64,000 nucleotides of DNA from Shewanella aquimarina (GCF_023349185.1 NZ_JAKIKY010000002.1:186001-250000), one strand, 5' to 3'; shown: positions 8,798 through 17,797, numbered from the stretch's first letter. The notes: generated by a model from the sequence alone, not told the origin. Translations and numbers: made by a program.

Positions 8798-9851
8798 AGG
8801 TCCAGATACTCACTATCTGCATCCAGATGCCAGCAAGAAACTCGCCTATGCTGCTCTGCTCTGTGTAGAAGGCCACAGTCGCCTGTGAGCCGTAGCGAAT
8901 ATTGCCGGGTGGCTTAGTGCCGGTGAAGACGATATTGACCGGATAGCGCTGAGCCTTGATGCCATTGCTGTCTGCTGTGAGAAAACCTGTATTCTGATCT
9001 ATGTTGTTGCTGCCGCCTGTGCCCCAGCCTATGCTGTCTACCTTGCCTTCCAGTACCCTGCCCGGTAGGGCGTCGAGGACGATCTCGACCTTGTTGCCCA
9101 CCTTAATGTGTTCCAGCGAGTTTTCTCTGACCAGGGCCGAGATCCACACGCCGCGAGGATCGATAAAGGTCAACATGGGAGAGCCGACATTGGCGCGCTG
9201 CCCCAAGGTGAGTTGCAGGTTGGTCACTACGCCCTTAGAGGGGGCCTTGACCTGAGTCCTTTGCAGATCCAGCTGGGCCTGCTCAAGGCTTGCCATGGCC
9301 GATAAGATCTGTGGGTTGTCTTGTCCCTTGGGGCCCAGCGCCTGCCTGGCCTGTACCAGAGAGGCCTCGGCCGCCTCCAGGTTAGCCTGAGTTCTGTCTT
9401 TGGCCTCGATGGCATTGTCCAGCTCCGCCTGGCTTAATACGCCCTGTCCGGCCAGCTCGCTCACGCGGGCAGCCTGCTCCTTGGCGTTGTTGCGAGCCGC
9501 GATGGCATCGACCACCTTGGCCTGAGCCACCTCGACTGCCGCCGTGCTGGCGCCGATATTCTGCCCGGCGAGTGACAGGTTCGCCTGAGCCGACTGCACG
9601 GCGAGGCGGTAGTTGCGCGGATCGATCTGAAACAGGGGCTCGCCCGCTTCGACGATCTGGTTATCTCTGACGTTTACCTCTGTGATATTACCTGCGACCT
9701 CGGAAGCCACTCTCACCAGGTAGGCATGCACCCTGGCCTCGCTGGTCATGGGCGTCACCCTGTCGGCCCACAAGCTATAGAGCCAGACGACTAAGATTAA
9801 GCCTATGATGTAAAAACTCATTTTCCGTGATGATTGTTCCGCAGCAGACAT
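8787..9851 (-). CDS. HlyD/EmrA-type membrane fusion protein
   Basis: A 354-residue periplasmic adaptor. I start it at the ATG at 9851 (MSAAEQSSRK) because GCGAAGG precedes it; an upstream ATG at 9917 has no ribosome site. One N-terminal membrane helix (about residues 11-28) is followed by a lipoyl half (VASEVAGNITEVNVRDNQIV), an alanine/glutamine-rich coiled-coil hairpin (about 75-180), the second lipoyl half and a beta-barrel. It should connect the DUF2955 inner-membrane protein to an outer-membrane channel, none of which is encoded nearby. Confidence 0.88.
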   Translation of the reverse strand: MSAAEQSSRKMSFYIIGLILVVWLYSLWADRVTPMTSEARVHAYLVRVASEVAGNITEVNVRDNQIVEAGEPLFQIDPRNYRLAVQSAQANLSLAGQNIGASTAAVEVAQAKVVDAIAARNNAKEQAARVSELAGQGVLSQAELDNAIEAKDRTQANLEAAEASLVQARQALGPKGQDNPQILSAMASLEQAQLDLQRTQVKAPSKGVVTNLQLTLGQRANVGSPMLTFIDPRGVWISALVRENSLEHIKVGNKVEIVLDALPGRVLEGKVDSIGWGTGGSNNIDQNTGFLTADSNGIKAQRYPVNIVFTGTKPPGNIRYGSQATVAFYTEQSSIGEFLAGIWMQIVSIWTYVS

Positions 9852-10140
9852 GCCTTCGCCTCGATGACTAGAGATTGTTTTATGGTAATCCTCGATTGTG
9901 TTACCAGCAAGTAACACCTCTTGTTTAAGTGGTTTTTATATGACCTAGGTAGCTAAAAAGATGAGGAAAGCGAGTTAGCCTGCTCAAGGTTAGGCCTTAG
10001 TTGCGCAGGCTTAGCAGAGGCGTCTTTGCAGCTAACTATGAGTGTGATAGCTTGGAGGGATCGCTTTGGTTTCGGGATCATTGTCTTGGCCGGCGCGAGC
10101 AGGGAATGAGGTTATTCATGGAAGGCTGCTGGGATCTCTC
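9852..10140. other. Non-coding stretch upstream of the HlyD gene
   Basis: I see no convincing gene. The part nearest 9851 must hold the promoter of the minus-strand efflux pair. The remainder is moderately GC-rich, with no clear hairpin or operator, and ends where the repeat element at 10141 begins. Confidence 0.4.
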
Positions 10141-10410
10141 CTAGGGCCTGTTGACCTTTTGAGAACAATTTTTGTTCTAATTGAGCACGTTCAAATCGCG
10201 GCATGAGGCTTGAAGTATAGTTATTCTATATAAAAGCCGAGTAACAAAGAGTTGAACGTGCTCAAGACGAACCCTGCGGGCAGCGTCTGTATCATTTTTC
10301 TACTGCGTTATCGCTCATTGATGTAGCACACTACATTACAATCGCTCTGCCTTGTATAAAAGCGATACAGAATGCTGCAAAAATGAACGCGAAAGATAAA
10401 CAGGCCCTAG
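10141..10410. repeat. MITE-like nested palindromic element with 12-bp terminal inverted repeats
   Basis: The ends are perfect 12-bp inverted repeats, CTAGGGCCTGTT (10141-10152) and AACAGGCCCTAG (10399-10410). Inside are more inverted repeats: AGAACAA/TTGTTCT (10162-10178), a perfect 14-bp pair TTGAGCACGTTCAA / TTGAACGTGCTCAA (10181-10194 and 10252-10265), CTGTATC/GATACAG (10287-10293 and 10364-10370) and ATGTAG-CACA-CTACAT (10321-10336). There is no open frame of note. The layout resembles a small non-autonomous mobile element or an intergenic mosaic repeat. I see no obvious target-site duplication. Confidence 0.75.
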
Positions 10411-10488
10411 CAATTACAAACCTTCAGCAGTCTAGAGTTACCGACATTACCTAATGTTTTTCTCTAAAAATTAAAGGATTAATTAAAT

Positions 10489-10896
10489 ATGCCTAGATTG
10501 AGCAAGGTGCATTTGCTGTTTCTCCTGGGTCTTGGCGGCTGCCAGATCTCCCTTAACGGTATCCCGCCTATGCCCGAGGTGATCGAGCTAGCCGATGGTA
10601 CCTATAAGGTGTTTGTCGCACACCCCAGTAAGACACAGGTGGTGAAAACCTCTAAAGGATTTATGAATAAGATATGTAGTGACAAGGGAATGAGTTACGA
10701 CATCATCTCTGAAAATATCGAGATGACGGGTGAGGCGATCGACCAAACCAAGAAATCTTCCTCTGTATCTGTCTTTGGAGTGAGCCGCACCGAATCAGAG
10801 TATGAAACTAAACATATGCAGGAAGGGGAGGTGCATTTCAAGTGCGTCCCTGAAGATGAAGCGGCCTCGAGTCTGGCACATCACACGACGCCTTGA
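10489..10896 (+). CDS. Hypothetical lipoprotein
   Basis: A 135-residue protein with a short signal peptide and lipobox (LGLGGC, Cys 18). The mature part is polar, with two further cysteines (Cys 64 in NKICSDKG and Cys 124 in FKCVPED) that could form a disulfide. No family recognised. It starts 78 bp after the repeat element and is followed after 66 bp by a DUF4328 gene on the same strand; the two may share a transcript ending at the 11686 terminator. Confidence 0.75.
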   Translation: MPRLSKVHLLFLLGLGGCQISLNGIPPMPEVIELADGTYKVFVAHPSKTQVVKTSKGFMNKICSDKGMSYDIISENIEMTGEAIDQTKKSSSVSVFGVSRTESEYETKHMQEGEVHFKCVPEDEAASSLAHHTTP

Positions 10897-10962
10897 GCAC
10901 GCACCTTAAAATTAGTGCTTCAGTAAGCGGATAGTGCCAACAATAACAATAGGAAAATCAAA

Positions 10963-11670
10963 ATGTCAGGGAATATTTTTAAATTTAAAGACGCAAGACG
11001 GTTAACGCAATGGGTGCGCTATCTGCTTTATGCCCAGATCTTAGTTGCATTGATTGCCATAAGCTCCAATTATTTGGAGTATCAGCTGTTGATGGATTAT
11101 GAGTCTGGGGCTTATCTCTCAGAGGAGCAGGCGGTTGCCGATGGCGACGCTAACGATCAACGTCAGCTGGGGGTGGCAGGTCTCTACTTTGTCGTCTTTA
11201 TCGTTTCGGGCATCATGATCCTCAAGTGGATCTATCGGGCCAACTTCAATGCGCGCCAACTGGGCGCCAAGGAGATGACCTTCACCCCGGGTTGGTCTGT
11301 CGGCTACTTCTTTATTCCCGTGCTCTCCTTGTGGAAACCTTATCAGGCGATGAACGAGATCTGGCAGGCGAGTCATGATCCCGAGAATTGGAGTTTGAAC
11401 GGCTTCAACTCCAGCGTGAGCCTGTGGTGGCTGTTGTGGATCGTCAGCAATATACTTGGGCAGGCCGTGTATCGTTTTGCGGATAGAGCCGAGGAGCTGC
11501 AAGACTTTATCAACGCTAACTTGGTGTCTCAGATCTCTGAGGTGGTCAGTATTCTTTTGGCCTTCGCCACCCTGAAGTTAATTAATCATATCTATCGGGC
11601 GCAGACCAAGTCCTTTGCCAGGGTCGAACAGGAAACCTATCAGGACGCGCAGCAAGTGGTTATTGGCTAG
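10963..11670 (+). CDS. DUF4328 domain membrane protein
   Basis: A 235-residue protein with four to five hydrophobic helices (about residues 20-40, 70-90, 110-125, 148-165 and 188-207). The blocks WIYRANFNARQLGAKEMTFT, PGWSVGYFFIPVLSLWKPYQ and AMNEIWQAS are the hallmark of DUF4328, a bacterial membrane domain of unknown function. AGGAAA lies before the ATG. A strong terminator follows 15 bp after the stop. Confidence 0.88.
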   Translation: MSGNIFKFKDARRLTQWVRYLLYAQILVALIAISSNYLEYQLLMDYESGAYLSEEQAVADGDANDQRQLGVAGLYFVVFIVSGIMILKWIYRANFNARQLGAKEMTFTPGWSVGYFFIPVLSLWKPYQAMNEIWQASHDPENWSLNGFNSSVSLWWLLWIVSNILGQAVYRFADRAEELQDFINANLVSQISEVVSILLAFATLKLINHIYRAQTKSFARVEQETYQDAQQVVIG

Positions 11671-11685
11671 GGGAAATATGAAAAG

Positions 11686-11712
11686 AAAAAGGCACCCAAG
11701 GGCGCCTTTTTT
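11686..11712 (+). terminator. Rho-independent terminator after DUF4328 gene
   Basis: AAAAAGGC ... GCCTTTTTT forms a stem around CACCCAAGGGC, with A-run before and T-run after. It may also serve the convergent DsbA-like gene ending at 11743. Confidence 0.8.
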
Positions 11713-11742
11713 ATGGCCTGCTTTTTATCGTCAGGCGGGGGA

Positions 11743-12405
11743 CTATTTGTGTTCTACCGCAAGGTAGTTGATCAGGTCGATCAGCTCGCCCAGGGTGCGA
11801 ATTTGGCTCAGGTTAACCGCATACTTATCGTTGACGATAAAGGTGGGCACACTCTGGATGCGGAACTCACGCTGCTGGGCACGCCACAGGTCTAGCTTAT
11901 CGCTGACCGCCTTGCTGTCGGCTAACTCGTCATACTTGCTGATGTCGATCCCCTGATCGGCAAACACCTTCTTGATGTCGTCGCGGGTATTAATGCTTGG
12001 CTTCTCATGGGCACTATGGTCGTGATCATGGCTGTGTCCATGGCCGCCTTGATCGCCCTGAATGGCGCTAAACATGGCGTGGATCATCTTGTCCTGTACG
12101 CCCAGCTCCTGGATCACGCCCAGTGAACGCATCACCTCGGTGCCGATATCAGAGTTCATGAAGTCTACGTGCTTGCTGTCGAAGCTGACTCGCTTGTCCA
12201 GGTTGGCCTTGATATCGCCTAGATACTGAGTCTCCATGTTGAAGCAGTTGTGGCAGTAGAAGGAGTAAAATTCGGTCAGCTTAGGGCTGGTGCTGGGGGC
12301 CTTGTCAGACACTGTCATGAAGTGTTGCCCCTCGACAAACTGGGTGGCAAAACTGGTGAGTGGTGCCACGGCGAGCGTCAGGGCGAGTGCGATATGTTTA
12401 ATCAT
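11743..12405 (-). CDS. DsbA-family thiol:disulfide protein with His-rich insert
   Basis: A 220-residue periplasmic thioredoxin-fold protein. The ATG at 12405 is chosen because AAGGATC precedes it and the signal peptide starts there (MIKHIALALTLAVAPLTSFA). The active site is CHNC at residues 51-54, not the CPHC of E. coli DsbA, and the expected cis-proline loop is SVPTF (V186-P187). The helical domain carries a striking insert GGHGHSHDHDHSAHEK (residues 120-135) that looks metal-binding. Likely oxidises or reduces periplasmic cysteines; whether it is a main DsbA or a specialised paralogue cannot be told here. Confidence 0.9.
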   Translation of the reverse strand: MIKHIALALTLAVAPLTSFATQFVEGQHFMTVSDKAPSTSPKLTEFYSFYCHNCFNMETQYLGDIKANLDKRVSFDSKHVDFMNSDIGTEVMRSLGVIQELGVQDKMIHAMFSAIQGDQGGHGHSHDHDHSAHEKPSINTRDDIKKVFADQGIDISKYDELADSKAVSDKLDLWRAQQREFRIQSVPTFIVNDKYAVNLSQIRTLGELIDLINYLAVEHK

Positions 12406-12594
12406 GATGATCCTTAAATTGATAGCGTCGTTGTGCAATCAATGGCTAACGTCAATCGACAATAGGGTTAGCCTAAATGCCAAAGCTTAATTATGACTGA
12501 AGCGGCAAGGAGAAAAAGGGGGCAGAGTGTGACCTGAGCGGAAGTTCTGGGATCTGCTTACCCGAGAAGAGGCTGGGCAGGTGATGAGGTTTAG

Positions 12595-13254
12595 CTAGCG
12601 AGATTCCCGCAGGGTCTGCCAGGCCTCGCAGACACGCTTAAACTGAGCCGCGTCGCCGCCGTCGCGGTCGGGATGCCACTGCAGCGCCAGCTTTCGCCAC
12701 TGCTTGCGTATCTCTCTGTCGGTGGCGTCTTGGTCTAGCTCAAACACCTCCAGGGCCTGGCGTTTGGGCAGGGCGTTGTGGCGGGTGCCGATATAGTCCT
12801 CATAGCGTTGCCAGAAAGATTCCAGCATCTCCTGAATGATATCCGGGCAGGTGTCATAGTGCTGCCAGTCTAGATAATAGCTTCTTAGGGCGTCGTCCTG
12901 GCTCAGCTGAGTCTCTATGTTACTGGGAGGGATGCGAAATATCTGTATCTCCATCGCCTTGACCTGCAGGTAGCTGCCGGGCAGCAGCATGGCCTGCAAC
13001 TCAAACAGGGCGTTCATCAGCAGGAAGTTTTGTTTAAACAGGGCCTTCTGCGGGTCGCTGTCCAATTCGCGCATCAGGCCTTTCTCCTGCAGGGCGGCGG
13101 CCAGGTGGTGTACCTTCCAGCTACGATTGCTTCGCTTCAACAGGGTGAGTAGTGGCCAGATCAGGGGATTATCACCTTTGATAGCAAAGCATTGGGTGGA
13201 CGATGAGGCGTCCTCTAGTCTGGCTGCTGTCGGGCTCGATTTGGCAAGGAGCAT
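12595..13254 (-). CDS. DnaJ-related protein (C-terminal J domain)
   Basis: A 219-residue protein. The first 150 residues match the DNAJ-related N-terminal domain pattern (ALFKQNFLLMNALFELQAML and YYLDWQHYD). The last 60 residues are a J domain with the HPD motif (LALQWHPDRDGGDAAQFKRV) at the C-terminus rather than the usual N-terminus. It would stimulate an Hsp70 ATPase through HPD. Client and partner are unknown. No close neighbour suggests an operon. Confidence 0.88.
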   Translation of the reverse strand: MLLAKSSPTAARLEDASSSTQCFAIKGDNPLIWPLLTLLKRSNRSWKVHHLAAALQEKGLMRELDSDPQKALFKQNFLLMNALFELQAMLLPGSYLQVKAMEIQIFRIPPSNIETQLSQDDALRSYYLDWQHYDTCPDIIQEMLESFWQRYEDYIGTRHNALPKRQALEVFELDQDATDREIRKQWRKLALQWHPDRDGGDAAQFKRVCEAWQTLRESR

Positions 13255-13371
13255 ACTGAGAGTCTCATCCGTGACTGGCGATAATTTCTACTATGACAAG
13301 GGGGCAAATAGAAGGCAAGTCTTATCGGCTTGTCGGGCCAGGAGTCGCAGGGGAAAGAGGAAAGAGGGCAA

Positions 13372-13396
13372 GGCGATGCATGGGGCATGCATCGCC
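13372..13396 (-). terminator. Hairpin downstream of nfsB
   Basis: A perfect 11-bp inverted repeat GGCGATGCATG / CATGCATCGCC with a 3-nt GGG loop (CCC on the minus strand), 26 bp past the nfsB stop. The tail on the nfsB side is only moderately T-rich, so terminator function is likely but not certain. Confidence 0.55.
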
Positions 13397-13422
13397 ATCG
13401 GCCGGATAAATCGCGTAACCGG

Positions 13423-14076
13423 TTAGATCTCGGTGAAGAGTGTCTCGATAGGCAGGCGCGACTTAGGCAGCTTGGCGTTAAAGTCTTCCTCGCTGTGATA
13501 GCCCAGGGCCACTACCACAGAGGCGGCGTAGCCTTTAGCCGGCAGATCCAGCAGCTGATTGAGCTTAGTGGCGTTGAAGCCCTCGATAGGGGTGGCGTCG
13601 ATATCCAGCAGGCTAGCGCCCAGCAGCAAGTTGCCCAGTGCCAGATAGACCTGTTTCTCCATCCAGTGCTGACTGTCTTTTAGCTCGATTCTGTGCATGT
13701 TGGCGAAGAAGGAGCGACCGTTGTGCTGACCCTGTTTGGCCTCCTCATCGGCGAAACGACCGTCGGCATCTTCCTGTTCAAGCACCTTTAGCAGGTGGGC
13801 CTCATCCATGCTGGTCTTAGTGCAGAGCACCAACACATGGGAGGCGTTGAGGATCTTATCTGTATTGAAGGCGAAGTCGCTGGTGGCCTCGGCAATCTGC
13901 GCCTTGCCTTCGTCGGTCGAGGCGAGCACGAAATGCCAAGGCTGAGAGTTGGTCGAAGAGGGGCTCATGCGGAGCAGTTGCTTGATCTCCTCGACCTTCT
14001 CCTGAGCGATCTTACGGCTAGGGTCGAATGCCTTAGTGGTGTAGCGCTTATTGGTGTAGAAACTGAGTTGTTGCAT
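13423..14076 (-). CDS. nfsB: Oxygen-insensitive NAD(P)H nitroreductase
   Basis: A 217-residue FMN-dependent reductase, the same length as E. coli NfsB when started at the ATG at 14076; AGGATG lies six bases before it, whereas the ATG at 14085 has no such site. Family motifs are clear: YTTKAFDPSRKI at the N-terminus, LLRMSPSSTNSQPWHFVLAS for FMN binding, and GASLLDIDATPIEGFN near the C-terminus. It reduces nitroaromatics and quinones with NAD(P)H in the cytosol, and NfsB relatives also act as dihydropteridine or flavin reductases. Apparently monocistronic. Confidence 0.93.
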   Translation of the reverse strand: MQQLSFYTNKRYTTKAFDPSRKIAQEKVEEIKQLLRMSPSSTNSQPWHFVLASTDEGKAQIAEATSDFAFNTDKILNASHVLVLCTKTSMDEAHLLKVLEQEDADGRFADEEAKQGQHNGRSFFANMHRIELKDSQHWMEKQVYLALGNLLLGASLLDIDATPIEGFNATKLNQLLDLPAKGYAASVVVALGYHSEEDFNAKLPKSRLPIETLFTEI

Positions 14077-14416
14077 GGTAAGCATCCTGTGATTGAGTCG
14101 ATTCTTTATGTCGATTCTTTATGTCGAGAGTGAGGCTGATTCTACGTCACTCTTTCACCGATAAAAACAGAGGAAAGTCACATATACTTTCAAAAAAATA
14201 TTGATAATAAGCCGTCGTCAACCTGGGGATTGGCGGCTATGTTTCGGGGAATCCCAAGGGGATTCGTACAGGCGACAGCCCAGGGGATTGCTTAGATAAC
14301 AGTTGTCGCAGAAGTGGCGGTAATTGACTGACAAAAAAGGTAATTTATGCTTAACTTTCAAAACTGTCATCTTGAGTCGAGGGATTAACTCGGCTTCCCT
14401 GCGCGGAGAAGAAAAC
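14077..14416. other. Divergent intergenic region with tandem repeat and hairpin
   Basis: Holds the promoters of nfsB (minus) and the barrel gene at 14417 (plus). A 13-bp tandem duplication (TCGATTCTTTATG twice, 14098-14123) lies in the nfsB leader. A perfect 7-bp inverted repeat GAATCCC-AAG-GGGATTC spans 14249-14265. No gene is convincing; an open frame that extends the barrel protein upstream to 14324 lacks a ribosome site. Confidence 0.5.
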
Positions 14417-15247
14417 ATGGCTTTTAAGATAGATCCATCCATCATCGCCTGGTCCCTGGCGGGGGCCTTGCTGAGTGCACCAGCCATGGCCCTGGACTGG
14501 CGTCTTGGCATCGGCGGTCATGACTACTATGTGGATGAAGCCGACTCGCACACCTTAGGCGCAGGGGTGAGCATTGGCCTGAGTCATCTCACCCAGGGTG
14601 ACATCAAACTCACGGGTGAGCTGAATATCTTCGTGGACAACGATGTCGATGAGCTCGACCCGGACCATATTCCCGTGTGGTTTAGCTCCTATTACAGCGC
14701 CGGTGGCGTTCTTGTCTCGCTATCCCATCACTCTCGTCTCTTTTGGGACATAAGCCTGGGCGGCAAGCGTAATACCGTCAGCTCGGTGGAGAAACAGGTG
14801 CGGCTGTTTCCGGCGCTGGGCTATGGCTACCAGCGAGAGGGCTTCGAGGCCGATGTTAAGCTAGGGGGCGGTTATTACTTCCTCGAAATCGACGACGATG
14901 TCCCCCGCACGCGAGGCTATGACAGGGAAGATTTCCAGAATAAGACCGGCGCCTATACGCTGGCCGCGGCGACCCAGTTTGCCCTGGGCAAAGCGTTTGA
15001 ACTCAGCCTGGCGGCGCAGCAGTGGCACGACGGTAGCGACTGGTTGGAGAATCAGCTGGAAGCAAGCCTTAGCTATGATGCCGACAGCTGGTCGTCTGAG
15101 AGTCGGCTCGTCTTCAGCGTGAAATATAACGAGTATAATCTAGACCCCTATGCCAGGGGCCCAGTGGACTCACCCGACTATCTGCCGATCCTGCCCTGGA
15201 GCAAAGATCTCTTCGTCAGAGTCTATTTCGACATGCCCTGGGGTTAA
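14417..15247 (+). CDS. Predicted outer-membrane beta-barrel protein
   Basis: A 276-residue exported protein. The ATG at 14417 follows GGAGAAG and opens a signal peptide (IIAWSLAGALLSAPAMA, cleavage before LDWR). The mature part alternates hydrophobic and polar residues in strand-like blocks (LGAGVSIGLSHLT, VKLGGGYYFLEI) and ends in VYFDMPWG. The acidic segment FVDNDVDELDPDHIP might bind cations. I recognise no specific family. It stands alone between nfsB and the EEP phosphatase gene. Confidence 0.72.
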   Translation: MAFKIDPSIIAWSLAGALLSAPAMALDWRLGIGGHDYYVDEADSHTLGAGVSIGLSHLTQGDIKLTGELNIFVDNDVDELDPDHIPVWFSSYYSAGGVLVSLSHHSRLFWDISLGGKRNTVSSVEKQVRLFPALGYGYQREGFEADVKLGGGYYFLEIDDDVPRTRGYDREDFQNKTGAYTLAAATQFALGKAFELSLAAQQWHDGSDWLENQLEASLSYDADSWSSESRLVFSVKYNEYNLDPYARGPVDSPDYLPILPWSKDLFVRVYFDMPWG

Positions 15248-15342
15248 GCCTGGCAGCGAGTGAGACAGGAGAGATGCGTAACGGTGCTAGCGGCAGGGCT
15301 TTTCTACTCATGATGGCTTTGCTGCGAGTAAGGGCTTTGCCG

Positions 15343-15387
15343 TTAGTATAGGTTTGGCCTTAGTATAGATTTGGCAGTTAGTAGAGG
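15343..15387. repeat. 17-bp imperfect tandem repeat upstream of EEP gene
   Basis: TTAGTATAGGTTTGGC (15343-15358) recurs as TTAGTATAGATTTGGC (15360-15375), then a partial third copy TTAGTAGAGG (15378-15387). It ends 15 bp before the GTG start at 15403, so it lies in the leader or promoter of that gene. Confidence 0.75.
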
Positions 15388-15402
15388 CGTAGAGGAGGGG
15401 AT

Positions 15403-16485
15403 GTGACCCAAACGTCAGCAGCGGCGAGCCAGATACGGATCGCCAGTTTTAATCTGTACAACTTCATCGCGCCGCCCGACGCCTATTACGATTTTAATAA
15501 CATCTACACTCAGGCCCAGTGGCAGCAGAAATGTGACTGGATAAGGCGCTACCTGGCGAGCCATGACCCCTGCGTCATCGGCTTTCAGGAGGTGTTTTCG
15601 GTAGAGGCATTGCAGGCTCTGCAGGCCGAGGCGGGCTATCCCCATTTTGTCACCGTCGATACGCCTGAGGTCAGCGACGACTTCATCTATCGCCACCCAG
15701 TGCTGGCCCTCGCCAGCAAGTATCCCATATTGAGCTGTGAGGCCTGCACTATCGATCAGACGGTCGCCAGCCTGATGGGTATCGCCCCTGGGTTTCAATA
15801 TAGTCGCTTGCCCCTGAGGGCGAGCATAGCCCTGCCTCACCTCGGCCCCTGCGATTGCTACGTGGTGCATTTTAAGTCTAAGCGTGCTCAGTTTGAGCCC
15901 GAGTTGGCACAGACATCGGTGCAGAGCTCAGGGAGTGAACCAACAGCAGCGCTTGCTGAGCCTGATAGCCAGGGCGGTGAAAAGGCGGCCCTGTTTGCCA
16001 TCGAGGCGGCGGCCAAGTGGGCGTCTTCTCTGGTGCGCGGCACAGAGGCGAGTCTGCTGCGGCTCGCTATCGCCAGGCGCCGGGTCGAAACCGGCAACCC
16101 TGTGATCCTGATGGGCGACTTTAACGATAGTTTAGCCGGCGGTGTGCTGTCGGCCCTAGTGAGTCAGGATAGCCGTTTGCTTGGGGAGCTGGGAGAGGGC
16201 GCGTTTCAGGCCTATCGCCTGCAGGACGGCTACCAGCTTCACGAGCGCTCGCAGTACAGTCCCGTCTCCGTGGCGCGTCCAGCGACACATTATCATCTCA
16301 ACCAAGGAGAGGTGATCGACTATATCCTGCTCTCCAACGAGTTCGATCCCCATAACGATCAGTGTCTGGCGGAGGTGAGCCAGTATCACACCTATGATAG
16401 CCACCTGATCAATCCTCAATATGAGCGCGACAGCCACAGCACAGATCACGCACCTGTGATGATTAGCCTTAAGATTAGGGAATAA
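15403..16485 (+). CDS. Endonuclease/exonuclease/phosphatase (EEP) family protein
   Basis: A 360-residue protein with the metal-dependent EEP fold: IASFNLYNF at the N-terminus, the catalytic glutamate in IGFQEVFS (about residue 67), NPVILMGDFNDS (about 230) and the terminal STDHAPVM. These motifs belong to nucleases, inositol-phosphatases and sphingomyelinases, so the substrate is uncertain. No signal peptide. The start is GTG at 15403, chosen because of an excellent GAGGAGGGG just before it. Its stop codon lies in a 13-bp tandem duplication (16475-16500). Confidence 0.85.
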   Translation: MTQTSAAASQIRIASFNLYNFIAPPDAYYDFNNIYTQAQWQQKCDWIRRYLASHDPCVIGFQEVFSVEALQALQAEAGYPHFVTVDTPEVSDDFIYRHPVLALASKYPILSCEACTIDQTVASLMGIAPGFQYSRLPLRASIALPHLGPCDCYVVHFKSKRAQFEPELAQTSVQSSGSEPTAALAEPDSQGGEKAALFAIEAAAKWASSLVRGTEASLLRLAIARRRVETGNPVILMGDFNDSLAGGVLSALVSQDSRLLGELGEGAFQAYRLQDGYQLHERSQYSPVSVARPATHYHLNQGEVIDYILLSNEFDPHNDQCLAEVSQYHTYDSHLINPQYERDSHSTDHAPVMISLKIRE

Positions 16486-16500
16486 GGTTAGGGAATAAGC
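16475..16500. repeat. 13-bp tandem duplication over EEP stop codon
   Basis: TTAGGGAATAAGG (16475-16487) is immediately repeated as TTAGGGAATAAGC (16488-16500), 12 of 13 identical. The true stop TAA (16483-16485) is in copy one; copy two repeats it in the untranslated region. Confidence 0.85.
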
Positions 16501-16663
16501 TAAGGGGAACAAGGGCAGGCCCCTCAACCTGAATGTGGGCTATAGTCTTGTTTTACTTGTGGGATTCATCGAGACTATCGGCTATATTTTGCTCAGCGCT
16601 AACGCCCGACGAATTGGATTAGCGCTTTAGTTGGACACTTACACATGCTGGGAAGGGAAAGTT

Positions 16664-17797
16664 ATGGACAATGAAGCCAATGTGCAGCAGCGCAAGGCCT
16701 TTATCGGTAATATGACAGAGGCGGCGATACGCATAGGCCTGCTCGCTATCTTAGTGATCTGGACTTACGACATAGTCAGGCCCTTCATAGTGCCAGCCCT
16801 GTGGGGAGCCATCATCGCCGTCGCGCTGATGCCATTAACCCATAGACTGGAGCGTCTGTTAAAGGGGCGTCGTGGTCTGGCCGCAACCCTAATCGCCCTG
16901 GTGGGGATCGCCTTGCTGGTGACGCCTTTCGTGGTGATTTCTGGCTCCATCTTCGAGGGAGTGTCCAATACCCTTAAGGTGCTGCAGAGCGGCGAGATCA
17001 ACCTACCCGAGCCGACCCAGAGGGTGGCCGAGATCCCCATCATAGGCGAGCGCCTGTTTGAGGCGTGGCACAGTATTGCCAGCAATCTGGAGAAGGCTAT
17101 TCTGCATTTTCTACCCGAGATCAAGGCGGGCTTCGCGGCGCTGGCAGGGGTGATCGGCAGCAGCCTGGCCACCCTGGTGATGTTCATCATCTCGCTACTG
17201 ATCGCCGCCGGCTTTATGGCTAACTCAGAACAGTGTGCCGCCGCCATGAGTAAGCTGGCGGTGAGGGCCGTAGGCCCCAATGCTCACGCCTGGGCCAGCC
17301 TGACCGCTGCCACCATCCGCAGCGTGCTGCTCGGGGTGGTCGGGGTGGCCTTTATCCAGGCCATGCTGATCGGCTCGGCCCTGTTTGTGTTCGGCTTGCC
17401 CGCCGCGGGTCTGCTGACGCTGGTGGCCCTGTTTCTGGGGATCGCCCAGCTGCCGGCACTGATCATAGTGTTGCCCCTGATAGGCTATGCCTACTCCTCC
17501 ATGGAAGGCACCTCGGCAACTATCTTCAGTGTCTGGGTCTTCCTTGGTGGCATCTCGGACAACATTCTTAAGCCCATCTTGATGGGCCGAGGTGTAGATG
17601 TGCCCATGCCCGTGATACTGATAGGCGCCATCGGCGGCATGTTGTTTACCGGCATCATAGGCCTCTTCCTGGGCGCCGTGGTGCTGGCCATCTGGTATGA
17701 ACTCTTTATCGCCTGGCTAAACGGCGGTGAGCCCGAGGCGGTATTGGCCCAGCAGTCAGAGAAAACGAGTTCATCGACTGACCTTAAGGCGGAGTAA
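16664..17797 (+). CDS. AI-2E family transporter
   Basis: A 377-residue membrane protein. The ATG at 16664 follows GGAAGGGAAAG and is preferred over the TTG at 16631. It has about eight helices in the layout of the AI-2E transporter family: two N-terminal helices, a periplasmic amphipathic region (EPTQRVAEIPIIGERLFEAW), a glycine-rich pore region and GVDVPMPVILIGAIGGM near the end. Members have been linked to autoinducer-2 export and to Na+(Li+)/H+ antiport; which applies here cannot be told. The next gene starts 4 bp after its stop, so they are cotranscribed. Confidence 0.88.
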   Translation: MDNEANVQQRKAFIGNMTEAAIRIGLLAILVIWTYDIVRPFIVPALWGAIIAVALMPLTHRLERLLKGRRGLAATLIALVGIALLVTPFVVISGSIFEGVSNTLKVLQSGEINLPEPTQRVAEIPIIGERLFEAWHSIASNLEKAILHFLPEIKAGFAALAGVIGSSLATLVMFIISLLIAAGFMANSEQCAAAMSKLAVRAVGPNAHAWASLTAATIRSVLLGVVGVAFIQAMLIGSALFVFGLPAAGLLTLVALFLGIAQLPALIIVLPLIGYAYSSMEGTSATIFSVWVFLGGISDNILKPILMGRGVDVPMPVILIGAIGGMLFTGIIGLFLGAVVLAIWYELFIAWLNGGEPEAVLAQQSEKTSSSTDLKAE

